A stretch of DNA of 64,000 nt from JAQUBU01 sp036677685. Lineage in GTDB: Bacteria > Bacillota > Syntrophomonadia > Syntrophomonadales > Syntrophomonadaceae. This document shows, in pieces, positions 7,219 through 14,479 of the stretch; the first letter of the stretch is position 1, and each line of letters begins with the position of its first letter. Made by a program: the position numbers and the translations under genes. A model generated the notes under the pieces. That model was not told the DNA's origin, did not search any database, and saw only the letters and a list, made by a program, of their open reading frames with translations. The stretch lies in contig JAVBWA010000022.1 in assembly GCA_036677685.1 (NCBI GenBank), positions 1-64,000 of the forward strand, read 5' to 3'.

Positions 7219-7272
7219 AGCTAATATATGTTGATTATATAGCTATTATATATTATCATTTTAGCTAATATA
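7219..7272 (+). promoter_or_regulatory. Three phased 11-bp repeats, probable operator of the Phd-Uma2 gene
   Basis: TAGCTAATATA occurs at 7219-7229 and 7262-7272, with TAGCTATTATA (one change) at 7240-7250. The starts are 21 and 22 bases apart, two helical turns, so all three face the same side of DNA. The array ends 19 bases before the start codon. An autoregulating Phd-type antitoxin domain encoded by the downstream gene is the obvious candidate to bind it. The AT-rich spacers could also contain the promoter. Confidence 0.6.
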
Positions 7273-7291
7273 GAATTAGGAGGGCGGGTTT

Positions 7292-8032
7292 ATGCGTGTC
7301 AATACTACGGATTTGCAGAATGCTTTTGGGAAATATCTGGCCTTAGTTGAAAAGGAAGACATTATTATTACTAAAAATGGCAAAAACGTAGCCAAACTGA
7401 TTCACTATAACGAACCTGATTATTGCCTGGTTCACGAAGAATCAAGAAATTATAAAACCGCCAGGCGAATCAGCTATGAGGAATATTTGGCCCTGGTTGA
7501 TTCGTCCGACCAGAGGTATGAACTCATTGACGGCGAGATTTACCTGCTGGCTTCACCGAGTTTAAAACATCAGATTGTGGTTAACGAAATATCCTGGCAT
7601 TTCTATAACTATTTTAAAGGAAAGCCCTGCCGGTCGGTAACAGCTCCGTTGGATGTGAGACTTTTCGGTTTCGCAACCAAGTTCGAGGAAGACCCCAATG
7701 TTGTCCAGCCGGATCTTGTAGTCATTTGCGATCTGGACAAGGTAAACGAGTCTTACAAATATGAGGGCGTACCGGCACTTGTTGTCGAGGTATTGTCGCC
7801 ATCGACTAAAGGCAAGGATATGGTTGTGAAATTGAATCTGTACATGAAAAGCGGAATCCAGGAATACTGGGTAGTTGATCTTGAAAAGAAGAATATTTTA
7901 CAGTACTCCTTTTCCCCCGAAAGAGACATAGAAAACCTAAAAATTTTTAGCGAAGAAGATACTATCGAATCTACGGTTTTTTCAGGACTGGAAATATCGC
8001 TGGGAGATATTTTTGCAGAAAATCTAGCCTAA
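7292..8032 (+). CDS. Phd-type antitoxin domain fused to a Uma2-family endonuclease
   Basis: Residues 1-40 (RVNTTDLQNAFGKYLALVEK, then EDIIITKNGKNVAKL) match the DNA-binding N-terminus of Phd/YefM antitoxins. From residue 57 the protein is a complete Uma2 (DUF820) domain of the PD-(D/E)xK nuclease superfamily: RYELIDGEIY (75-84), QPDLVVI with Asp141, VVEVLSPST with Glu166, and GIQEYWVVDLE (188-198). Total length is 246 residues, i.e. a normal Uma2 protein plus the added domain. Uma2 proteins are abundant in cyanobacteria and some Firmicutes and have no settled function. ATG at 7292 follows AGGAGGG. The fusion suggests a self-repressing nuclease. No partner toxin gene is adjacent. Confidence 0.82.
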   Translation: MRVNTTDLQNAFGKYLALVEKEDIIITKNGKNVAKLIHYNEPDYCLVHEESRNYKTARRISYEEYLALVDSSDQRYELIDGEIYLLASPSLKHQIVVNEISWHFYNYFKGKPCRSVTAPLDVRLFGFATKFEEDPNVVQPDLVVICDLDKVNESYKYEGVPALVVEVLSPSTKGKDMVVKLNLYMKSGIQEYWVVDLEKKNILQYSFSPERDIENLKIFSEEDTIESTVFSGLEISLGDIFAENLA

Positions 8033-8209
8033 TCCTTGTGTTAGAGAGGTGGGTTGCTTTTTACCGTAAATGGTTGGCGCTGCCGCTTAATCATCCCCTT
8101 GAGCATCGTTCTCCGAGGGGGGCCGAGGAACAGGCGCTTTGTTAACCCCAGAAAAGTCAAATAAACCGAGTTTGCTCGGTTTACTTGGAAGTATTTTTTA
8201 TTGTGTTTT
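8033..8209. other. Spacer between convergent genes
   Basis: No gene is visible. The plus-strand Phd-Uma2 gene and the minus-strand pnp gene converge here. A CCCCTTG...CGAGGGG hairpin (about 8096-8121) and the clear terminator at 8162-8183 are the only structures. Confidence 0.4.
8162..8183 (-). terminator. Terminator of pnp, possibly bidirectional
   Basis: TAAACCGAG (8162-8170) and CTCGGTTTA (8175-8183) form a perfect 9-bp stem with a four-base loop, 26 bases beyond the pnp stop codon. On the minus strand it is followed by TTTGACTTTT, and on the plus strand a T-rich stretch begins ten bases on, so it may stop RNA from both convergent genes. Confidence 0.7.
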
Positions 8210-10324
8210 TTAAGCCTGGTTTTGCCGGGCGGCTTTGAGTACTGCTTTGCGGGAAAGGTTGACTCTGCCCTGCCGGTCGATTTCCGTGACTTTTACCTCG
8301 ATCTTATCACCGATATCCACCACATCTTTGACCTGGTTTACTCTATCCTCGGCCAGTTGGGAAATATGAACCAGACCTTCTTTGCCGGAGGTTCCGAGAA
8401 CTCCTGGAATTATCTCCACGAAAGCGCCAAATTCCATGATCCGCTTAACGGTTCCCATATAGACTTTGCCTACCTCGACTTCAGCCACTATGGATTCGAC
8501 ATAGAAACGGGCCTTTTTGGCGGCTTCCTGGTCGACAGCCATAATAAACAGGCTGCCGTCATCTTCTATATCGATTTTGCAGCCGGTTTCATCAACAATC
8601 TTGTGAATGGTTTTGCCGCCGGGGCCGATGACTTCGCGGATTTTATCAGTGTCGATCTGCATCCGGATCATCTGCGGCGCATAAGGTGAAAGCTCTTCAT
8701 TGGGTTTGTTGATGGCTTCCATCATCTTGCCCATGATAAACATTCTGCCTTCTTTGGCCTGCTTCAAGGCAGCTTCTACGATTTCGCGATTAACGCCGGT
8801 TATTTTAATATCCATTTGCACGGCGGTAACCCCTTTTTCAGTACCGGCCAGCTTAAAGTCCATATCGCCCAGGGCATCTTCAATTCCTTGAATATCGCTT
8901 AATATGGCGAAACCATTTTCCTCTTTGACCAGACCCATAGCAATACCGGAGACCGGAGCCTTAATCGGTACGCCCGCATGCATAAGAGAAAGGGTGCTGC
9001 CGCATACGCTGCCCATCGAACTGGAACCGTTTGATTCCAATACTTCGGAGACTACCCGGATGGTATAGGGGAACTCTTCTTCGGAAGGAATTACTGCCAT
9101 CAAGGCTCTTTCCGCCAGCATGCCATGACCGATTTCTCTTCGGCCCGGCCCCCGCATGGGCTTGGTTTCTCCCGTGCTGTAAGGCGGGAAGTTGTAATGA
9201 TGAATATAGCGTTTGGTGGTTTCAATACCCAGGCCATCCAGACGCTGTTCTTCACTGAGGGAACCCAGAGTGGTGATTGACAGGACCTGGGTTTGTCCCC
9301 TGGTAAACAATGCTGAACCATGGGTGCGCGGTAAAAATCCGACTTCGCAGCTAACCTGTCTGATTTCGTCCAGCTTTCTGCCGTCCACCCGCTCACCGTC
9401 TTCAATAGCCATTTTCCTGACCACGGATTTAAGGGTTTTATCGAGTATCCCGGCCACCTGTTTGCCGGCTTCCGGATAGATCTCGGCAAAGTATTCGCGA
9501 ATGGCTTTGTTGGATTCATCCATTTGGGCTTCGCGGGATTTTTTGTCGGGATTCTTTACGGCTTGCTCAAATATGGGAGTAGCATACTCTTTAACTGCGG
9601 TTTCCATATCGGCATCGATTTCGGGGGGTGTAAATTCCACTTTAGGCTGACCAACCGCTGCAATAATGGTTTCCTGGAAAGCAACTATCTTCTTGATTTC
9701 CTCATGAGCAAAGAAAATTGCATCACGCATGGTTGCTTCCGGCAGTTCATTGGCTTCGCCTTCCACCATCATGATGGCGTCTTTGGTTCCAGCTACTGCC
9801 ATATACAGATCGGTCTTATGAAATTGCTCTTCAGTCGGGTTGATTATCAGTTGTCCATCAACCATACCCACGATTACCGCAGCCACCGGTCCGGCAAAAG
9901 GAATGTCGGAAATGCACAGGGCAACTGAAGCCCCGATGATCGCATTTACATCCGGAGTATTATCCTTTTCCACACATAGTACGGTTGCCACTACGTGTAT
10001 CTCATTTTTCCAGCCTTTGGGGAAAAGCGGTCTTATGGGACGGTCGGTTAAACGTGCGGAAAGAGTAGCCTGGGCGGTTGCCCGGCCTTCTCTTTTTATG
10101 AAGCCGCCAGGGATCTTGCCCACTGCGTATTGCTTCTCTTCGTAATCCACGGTCAGGGGGAAGAAGTCAATTCCCTCCCGGGGTTCTTTAGCGGCAGTTG
10201 CAGTCACCAGAACAACTGTATCGCCATACCTTACCAATGCTGCGCCACTAGCCTGTTTGGCGACTTGGCCGGTTTCTATTACCAGCGGCCGTCCGGCTAC
10301 TTCGGTTTCAAATTTCTGAACTAT
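8210..10324 (-). CDS. pnp: Polyribonucleotide nucleotidyltransferase
   Basis: PNPase degrades RNA 3' to 5' using phosphate and is part of the RNA degradation machinery. The sequence has two RNase PH-like domains, the linking helical domain, and C-terminal KH (IGPGGKTIHKIVDETG) and S1 (GKVYMGTVKRIMEFGAFVEI) domains. With the start at 10324 the protein is 704 residues, normal for the family. The start is unusual: the conserved beginning FETEVAGRPLVIETGQVAKQ lies upstream of the first standard start codon (TTG at 10237, which has no ribosome binding site), and the only candidate placed correctly, eight bases after AAGGAGG, is ATA at 10324-10322. No ATG, GTG or TTG occurs between the upstream in-frame TGA and that TTG. 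It follows rpsO as in many bacteria. Confidence 0.93.
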   Translation of the reverse strand: MVQKFETEVAGRPLVIETGQVAKQASGAALVRYGDTVVLVTATAAKEPREGIDFFPLTVDYEEKQYAVGKIPGGFIKREGRATAQATLSARLTDRPIRPLFPKGWKNEIHVVATVLCVEKDNTPDVNAIIGASVALCISDIPFAGPVAAVIVGMVDGQLIINPTEEQFHKTDLYMAVAGTKDAIMMVEGEANELPEATMRDAIFFAHEEIKKIVAFQETIIAAVGQPKVEFTPPEIDADMETAVKEYATPIFEQAVKNPDKKSREAQMDESNKAIREYFAEIYPEAGKQVAGILDKTLKSVVRKMAIEDGERVDGRKLDEIRQVSCEVGFLPRTHGSALFTRGQTQVLSITTLGSLSEEQRLDGLGIETTKRYIHHYNFPPYSTGETKPMRGPGRREIGHGMLAERALMAVIPSEEEFPYTIRVVSEVLESNGSSSMGSVCGSTLSLMHAGVPIKAPVSGIAMGLVKEENGFAILSDIQGIEDALGDMDFKLAGTEKGVTAVQMDIKITGVNREIVEAALKQAKEGRMFIMGKMMEAINKPNEELSPYAPQMIRMQIDTDKIREVIGPGGKTIHKIVDETGCKIDIEDDGSLFIMAVDQEAAKKARFYVESIVAEVEVGKVYMGTVKRIMEFGAFVEIIPGVLGTSGKEGLVHISQLAEDRVNQVKDVVDIGDKIEVKVTEIDRQGRVNLSRKAVLKAARQNQA

Positions 10325-10347
10325 CTTCTTTTCCTCCTTTCGAAAGG
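10322..10347 (-). promoter_or_regulatory. pnp translation start: AAGGAGG plus ATA codon, under a small palindrome
   Basis: AAGGAGG (10339-10333) is eight bases before ATA (10324-10322). The palindrome CCTTTCGAAAGG (10336-10347) overlaps the first half of the ribosome binding site. A poor start codon next to a partly paired site would make initiation weak and easily regulated; PNPase is known to control its own synthesis in E. coli, but no such control has been shown here. Confidence 0.55.
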
Positions 10348-10657
10348 GATGTCAAACAGGTTAAAACCTGCTGCCCTATCATCATTTTTACCTTTTTATT
10401 TAGTAGCTATGCTACAGAAACCAGGATTTCGCCTCTTTGCAGGTACCGCTGTGAAAAGCATAACGAGATGAAAATATGTACCCCGCTTTTTTAGCGGTCG
10501 GGTTCTTATTAACAAAACAGGCGGCGGGTTTTAATCCCCCGCCTCGTTGCAGCGGTGCGGAAGAAACTGCTCCGCAGTTTCTTCCGATGCTTAAAAGAAT
10601 CGATGTGCCCGCTGTTTGCTCGTAAGATAAAGGGTGAGCCCTGGCGACGGTAGAAAA
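10348..10657. other. rpsO-pnp intergenic interval
   Basis: This 310-base gap has no gene. It holds copy 1 of the dispersed repeat (10459-10595), a short non-repeat stretch upstream of the pnp ribosome binding site where a pnp promoter could lie, and ends at the rpsO terminator. I see no convincing -35/-10 pair. Confidence 0.4.
10459..10595 (-). repeat. ~135-bp dispersed repeat, copy 1 (reverse orientation)
   Basis: Read on the minus strand it opens TTAAGCATCGGAAGAAACTG, has the palindrome GAAACTGCGGAGCAGTTTC, then the CGCTGCAACGAGGCGGGGG block, AACCCG, CCGCT/AGCGG, and closes at CTCGTTATG. The same order recurs at 33,379, 37,812, 42,402 and 48,526. It occupies much of the rpsO-pnp interval. 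Confidence 0.85.
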
Positions 10658-10685
10658 GATAAAGAGCGGTAATCCGCTCTTTATC
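10658..10685 (-). terminator. rpsO terminator overlapping the stop codon
   Basis: GATAAAGAGCGG (10658-10669) and CCGCTCTTTATC (10674-10685) form a perfect 12-bp stem with a TAAT loop; on the minus strand TTTTCTA follows. The stem includes the rpsO stop codon (10681-10683), so translation to the end of rpsO would interfere with the hairpin. Confidence 0.8.
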
Positions 10686-10950
10686 TGCGTAGACCTAAAC
10701 GAGTAACGATATTACGATAACGGTCAAAGTCTTTTTTCTTCAAATAATCCAGCAGCGACCGGCGTTGTCCAACCATTTTAAGTAGTCCCCGCTTGGAATG
10801 GTGGTCTTTTTTGTTTATTTTCAAATGCTCGTTTAAATAGTTTATTCTTTCAGTAAGTATAGCTATTTGAACTTCCGGAGAACCAGTATCACTTTCATGA
10901 ATCTGGTAAGCTTTGATTATTTCTTCTTTACGTTCCAGCGATAATGCCAA
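10681..10950 (-). CDS. rpsO: 30S ribosomal protein S15
   Basis: S15 is a primary 16S rRNA-binding protein that organises the central domain of the small subunit. The 89-residue product, starting ALSLERKEEIIKAY and ending NIVTRLGLRR, contains the signature with SDTGSPEVQIAILTERI and the HHSKRGLLKMVGQRR rRNA-binding helix. The start is TTG at 10950 with GGAGGTG five bases upstream; the reading frame is open to 11040, but the extension does not look like S15. It lies between ribF and pnp, the usual order in Firmicutes, and carries a strong terminator at its end. The leader may fold into alternative hairpins (10951-11040). Confidence 0.96.
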   Translation of the reverse strand: MALSLERKEEIIKAYQIHESDTGSPEVQIAILTERINYLNEHLKINKKDHHSKRGLLKMVGQRRSLLDYLKKKDFDRYRNIVTRLGLRR

Positions 10951-11040
10951 GGTTTCACCTCCTCTGCTTAATAATCGCCACCGACCAAGATTAGCGTTGG
11001 TGAGGTCGCCAACCCTAGCCCGAGGTTCTGCACTTTTCAA
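10951..11040 (-). promoter_or_regulatory. Possible S15 autoregulatory leader
   Basis: The ~90 bases before rpsO contain two mutually exclusive pairings on the minus strand: GTTGG with CCAAC (about 11012-10996), or CACC with GGTG plus CCAA with TTGG (about 11001-10978). Overlapping alternative hairpins just before the ribosome binding site are the hallmark of rpsO leaders bound by free S15 in several bacteria. No motif of a described class could be confirmed by eye. Confidence 0.4.
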
Positions 11041-11089
11041 AGTACAATATTAATTTTAAACAAATTACCGGCGATAAGCAAGTTAATAG

Positions 11090-11245
11090 CAATTTTGAAT
11101 TATCAATTCTTAATTTTGAATTAATGTAGAAATGCTCCGCATTTCTTGGTAATCCATGAGACCCAGCAATAATCAAAAATCTGATCATAATGGAAAGCGT
11201 CAGCTTTCCCGCCTTAATTTATAATTCAACATTCAAAATTCATAA
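11090..11245. repeat. Inverted AT-rich repeat with nested hairpins (MITE-like)
   Basis: The left side (AATTTTGAATTATCAATTCT then TAATTTTGAATTAA) and the right side (TTAATTTATAATTC then AACATTCAAAATTCATAATT) are imperfect inverted copies. Between them lie AGAAATGCTCCGCATTTCT (11131-11149), the core palindrome of the ~135-bp repeat family, and GGAAAGC/GCTTTCC. It fills the interval between ribF and rpsO. Confidence 0.5.
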
Positions 11246-12175
11246 TTCCAATGAAACAATCTGTTTGGCCTGATCGCGGTCAAGGTTGATTTGCCGTATC
11301 AGTTCATCAATACCGTTAAATTTCCGCTCATCCCGGATTTTTTGGATAAAAAAAAGCCGCAGCTGTTCACCGTAAATATCCCCGGCAAAATCAATCAGAT
11401 GGGCTTCCACGGAGCTGGGGTATTCAGTGTGAAAAGTAGGTTTAATGCCTATATTCACCGCAGCTTTATATGTATTATTCCCCAATATGGCCCGGGCTGC
11501 ATAAACACCCTTGGCCGGTACATTCAGGTCGGCGCTGATGTTCAGATTGGCAGTGGGAAAACCGATGGTGGAACCACGCCGTTCACCGCCAATAACCTGG
11601 CCTTCAATCATAGGATAATAGCCCAGCATGCGGTGGGCTAACTCAATATCGCCCCGGTCCAGGGCCTGCCTGACCAAACTGCTCGATACCACTTGGCCGT
11701 CAATCTCCACCGGAGCTATTATGTTCACCTTAAAATTATACTTATTGCCCAGTTGTTCAAGCATTTCCGGAGTCCCTGCTCCTTTATGCCCAAAAGAATA
11801 ATTAAAACCGACAAAGGCTTCCCGTACCTTAAGCCGCTTAACCAGGATTTTTTCCACAAATTCCTCGGGTGACCAGCAGGCAATTTCCCTGGTAAAAGCA
11901 TTATAGATCAGTACATCCAGACCGGATTCTTGAAACAATTCAGCCTGGCGCTCCGGAGTAGCCAGCATTTTGGGAGCCCGGTCCGGACTTAAGACCTTGG
12001 CCGGGTGGGGTTCAAATATAAAGGCGGCAGCTTGGCCCCGATTAGCTCTAGCCAGGCTTACCAGTTCATAAATCAGCTTCTGGTGGCCGCGATGCACTCC
12101 GTCGAAATTCCCCAAAGCCAGATATAATGGTCGTCCATTGCTAATGAAATTATTTATGTCGCGTATTATTTCCAT
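11240..12175 (-). CDS. ribF: Bifunctional riboflavin kinase/FAD synthetase
   Basis: RibF phosphorylates riboflavin to FMN and adenylylates FMN to FAD. The N-terminal nucleotidyltransferase domain has the GNFDGVHRGHQKL motif (about residues 20-32) and FVGFNYSFG (about 137-145); the C-terminal kinase domain has VIGGERRGSTIGFPTANL (about 194-211) and the VNIGIKPTF strand. ATG at 12175 follows AAGGAG by eight bases, giving 311 residues, the normal size; the frame is open to 12286 but the extra residues do not look like RibF. It follows truB on the same strand by 61 bases. Confidence 0.95.
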   Translation of the reverse strand: MEIIRDINNFISNGRPLYLALGNFDGVHRGHQKLIYELVSLARANRGQAAAFIFEPHPAKVLSPDRAPKMLATPERQAELFQESGLDVLIYNAFTREIACWSPEEFVEKILVKRLKVREAFVGFNYSFGHKGAGTPEMLEQLGNKYNFKVNIIAPVEIDGQVVSSSLVRQALDRGDIELAHRMLGYYPMIEGQVIGGERRGSTIGFPTANLNISADLNVPAKGVYAARAILGNNTYKAAVNIGIKPTFHTEYPSSVEAHLIDFAGDIYGEQLRLFFIQKIRDERKFNGIDELIRQINLDRDQAKQIVSLEL

Positions 12176-12207
12176 CGAGGCAGCTCCTTTGGTAATGATT
12201 AATTGTG

Positions 12208-12241
12208 TTGTAAATGCTCCGCATTTTTTCCGATGCTTAAA
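12208..12241 (-). repeat. Truncated opening end of the ~135-bp repeat
   Basis: On the minus strand TTAAGCATCGGAAAAAATGC followed by GGAGCATTT matches the opening of the full copies, with a changed palindrome (AAATGCGGAGCATTT). The truB stop codon (12237-12239) is formed by the TTAA at the end of this fragment. Confidence 0.6.
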
Positions 12242-13124
12242 ATACCCGGACCGGCTGGATAAAAGTTCGGGAACCCTGTGCTTCACTGTTGGCTATGGCC
12301 AGCAGCTCTTGCTGCACCGAGTATATTTTAATTTTACCAGTTGGCAGCGTCCGGTCCAATATCAGGGAATTGCCGTGCTGCACGGCAATCTGCTGCTCCG
12401 GATTAACCTCCGCAGCCGGCATTTTATATAATGGATAATCCACCGGGAGTATACATTCTTCAAGGGCAACCCTTCCATCCAAAATATCATCAAGGAGAAT
12501 CGCATCTTCAATTTTGAAGGCTCCAACCCGGCTGCGCAGTAAAGATGACATAAAGGCACCAGCTCCTAGTTTTTCACCAATATCATGACAAAGGGTGCGG
12601 ATATAAGTTCCCTTTGAACAGATTACCCGAAAGGTAATCTGCGGATATTCCAGCGAAAAATCGCTGTTCAGCAAATCTATGGCCTCGATGCGGGCATCAC
12701 GCTCGGCCCTTTCCACTGTTATTCCCTGCCGGGCCAGGTCATAAAGTCGTTTGCCTTCATGGTGCACTGCCGAAAACATTGGCGGGATTTGCTTTATGTC
12801 ACCCTGAAAAGCGTTCATTACTTGAACAATCCGCTCCAGTTCAATATTGACTGGCGGCCCCATGATAACATTACCCCAGGCATCCTGGGTGTCTGAACTG
12901 CCTCCCAGAACCATAGTTGCTACATACTCTTTGTATTCATCTTCGACATAAGGGATTATCCTGGTGGCCTGACCTATAGCCGCCGGCAAAACGCCCTGGG
13001 CCATGGGGTCGAGAGTACCCAGATGACCAAGTTTGGTTTTGCGGGGAAACACTTTTTTTAACTTTCTAATAATATCAAAGGATGTTGGACCCTGAGGCTT
13101 GTTTATATTCAGAAAACCCTGCAA
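12237..13124 (-). CDS. truB: tRNA pseudouridine(55) synthase
   Basis: TruB makes pseudouridine 55 in the T loop of nearly all tRNAs. The 295-residue product begins MQGFLNINKPQGPTSFD, has the catalytic Asp in GHLGTLDPMAQGVLP (about residues 33-47; Asp near 39), the YxG-like substrate strand with SKGTYIRTL, and the C-terminal PUA-like region. It follows nrnA with a single base between them and precedes ribF. Its stop codon lies in a dispersed-repeat fragment. Confidence 0.95.
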   Translation of the reverse strand: MQGFLNINKPQGPTSFDIIRKLKKVFPRKTKLGHLGTLDPMAQGVLPAAIGQATRIIPYVEDEYKEYVATMVLGGSSDTQDAWGNVIMGPPVNIELERIVQVMNAFQGDIKQIPPMFSAVHHEGKRLYDLARQGITVERAERDARIEAIDLLNSDFSLEYPQITFRVICSKGTYIRTLCHDIGEKLGAGAFMSSLLRSRVGAFKIEDAILLDDILDGRVALEECILPVDYPLYKMPAAEVNPEQQIAVQHGNSLILDRTLPTGKIKIYSVQQELLAIANSEAQGSRTFIQPVRVF

Positions 13125-13125
13125 T

Positions 13126-14097
13126 TTATCCGATCACATCCCTGACACTTTGAATTACCCTGGTTTTGACTTCATCCAGCTTGCCTTGCTGGCGGGCACC
13201 TGCCGCCTGCTTATGCCCCCCGCCGCCAAAATGTCCGGCAATTGCCGCTACATTCACATTCATTTTGGAACGAAAACCGATTTTCACCTGTCCCGGTTCG
13301 GTTTCCCGGAACAATAGCCCTACTTCAACACCTTCGATCATGCGGGCGTAATTGATCAGGCCTTCAGGGAAGAAAGCAGTCGCACCGATCATGGCCAGGT
13401 CTTCGTAAGGCAGGGTGATCCAGGCTATTTTACCGTCTTCACTAATTTCGAGATATTGCAGGCAAATGCGCAGCAGGAGGATTTCCGGCCAGGTTTTCGA
13501 TTCAAAAAGATTTATCCTGGCTTGATTGACATCGGCCCCTAGTGCTATCAAATCGGCAGCTATGCGCATCGACTCCGAAGTTGTATTTCCATTCAGAAAA
13601 GAACCGGTATCCATTACAATACCGGCAAATATACCGCTGGCAATCCCAGCGGTAATATCAACTTTTAATTCCCGCAGCAAATGGTAAACAATCTCCGCTG
13701 CGGCTGCGGCCTGTTCATCTACATAATTATATTCCGCAAAAAGGCTGTTGCCCTGATGATGATCAAGGTTAATGCTGAATTGACGTCCGGTCAAAACTTT
13801 CCGGGCCTGCTCGCCAACCCGTTCCTCATCCGAACAGTCCACAAAAATGACAATCCCGTTAAAGGCCCCCAGCATTTCGGGTGATTCAATAATCTCAACC
13901 CCGGGCAAATATCCATATATGACCGGAGCCGGGTTCTGGAGCATTATCCTGACTTCTTTCCCCAAAGCCTCCAGCCCCTGATATAATCCGGATAAAGAAC
14001 CAATGCAATCACCATCGGGGATTGCATGTCCCACTAATAAATAACTATTATGCTGTTTAATCTCCTTGGCAATTTCACCTAAACTATTCATGGTCAC
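13126..14097 (-). CDS. nrnA: Bifunctional oligoribonuclease/PAP phosphatase
   Basis: NrnA degrades nano-RNAs and dephosphorylates 3'-phosphoadenosine 5'-phosphate in Firmicutes. It is a DHH-DHHA1 phosphoesterase: VGHAIPDGDCIGS (about residues 22-34), FVDCSDEERVG, the DHH motif in NLDHHQGN, the DTGSF motif, and the RNA-binding GGGGHKQAAGA near the C-terminus. Length (~323) is normal. GTG at 14097 shares a base with the rbfA stop codon; ATG at 14091 is an alternative start, and neither has a strong ribosome binding site, suggesting translational coupling. The rbfA-nrnA-truB order is typical. Confidence 0.92.
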   Translation of the reverse strand: MTMNSLGEIAKEIKQHNSYLLVGHAIPDGDCIGSLSGLYQGLEALGKEVRIMLQNPAPVIYGYLPGVEIIESPEMLGAFNGIVIFVDCSDEERVGEQARKVLTGRQFSINLDHHQGNSLFAEYNYVDEQAAAAAEIVYHLLRELKVDITAGIASGIFAGIVMDTGSFLNGNTTSESMRIAADLIALGADVNQARINLFESKTWPEILLLRICLQYLEISEDGKIAWITLPYEDLAMIGATAFFPEGLINYARMIEGVEVGLLFRETEPGQVKIGFRSKMNVNVAAIAGHFGGGGHKQAAGARQQGKLDEVKTRVIQSVRDVIG

Positions 14098-14465
14098 TAT
14101 TCATCGTCCGTCTTATTTTCTTCCTTCAAGCCTTCCAACAAAGCGGAAATTCTTATCCCGTGTTCAATGGATTTGTCCAGACGAAGCTCAAGCTCCGGAG
14201 CGTGTCTTACTTGGATTTCCCGGGCCAGTTCCGTCCTTAAATATCCCTTGGCTTTTTGCAGGGCCTTCATGGTTTCTTCCTGTTTGGCCTCATCGCCCAG
14301 AATGCTGATATTAACCCGGGCATGGCTCAAATCATTGGCAACTTCGACCCGGGTAATCGATACGCTGGAAAAATCGATTCGCGGGTCCTTGATATCTTCC
14401 TGGATTATTTGCGACAAAACACGTTTAATCTCCACCGACATTCTTTCCTGGCGGCGTTTGCTCAT
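14097..14465 (-). CDS. rbfA: 30S ribosome-binding factor A
   Basis: RbfA binds the immature small subunit and helps mature the 16S rRNA 5' end. The 122-residue product has the usual opening SKRRQERMSVEIKRVLSQII, the KDPRI turn followed by the SITRVEVANDLSHARVNISI strand pair, and RHAPELELRLDKSIEHG near the end, all characteristic of the KH-fold family. It follows infB by 14 bases and overlaps the next gene by one base. The C-terminal tail is short and acidic. Confidence 0.95.
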   Translation of the reverse strand: MSKRRQERMSVEIKRVLSQIIQEDIKDPRIDFSSVSITRVEVANDLSHARVNISILGDEAKQEETMKALQKAKGYLRTELAREIQVRHAPELELRLDKSIEHGIRISALLEGLKEENKTDDE

Positions 14466-14479
14466 ATTATCACCTGCTT

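Noticed and set aside
8201..10145. Several plus-strand frames across pnp
   Set aside because: They are antisense shadows of pnp, with Phe/Gly-rich translations and no ribosome binding sites; the same applies to plus-strand frames over infB, polC, proS and other minus-strand genes.
8210..10237. pnp as an N-terminally truncated gene starting at TTG 10237
   Set aside because: Conserved family sequence continues in frame for 29 more residues up to a perfectly spaced AAGGAGG, so truncation is unlikely.
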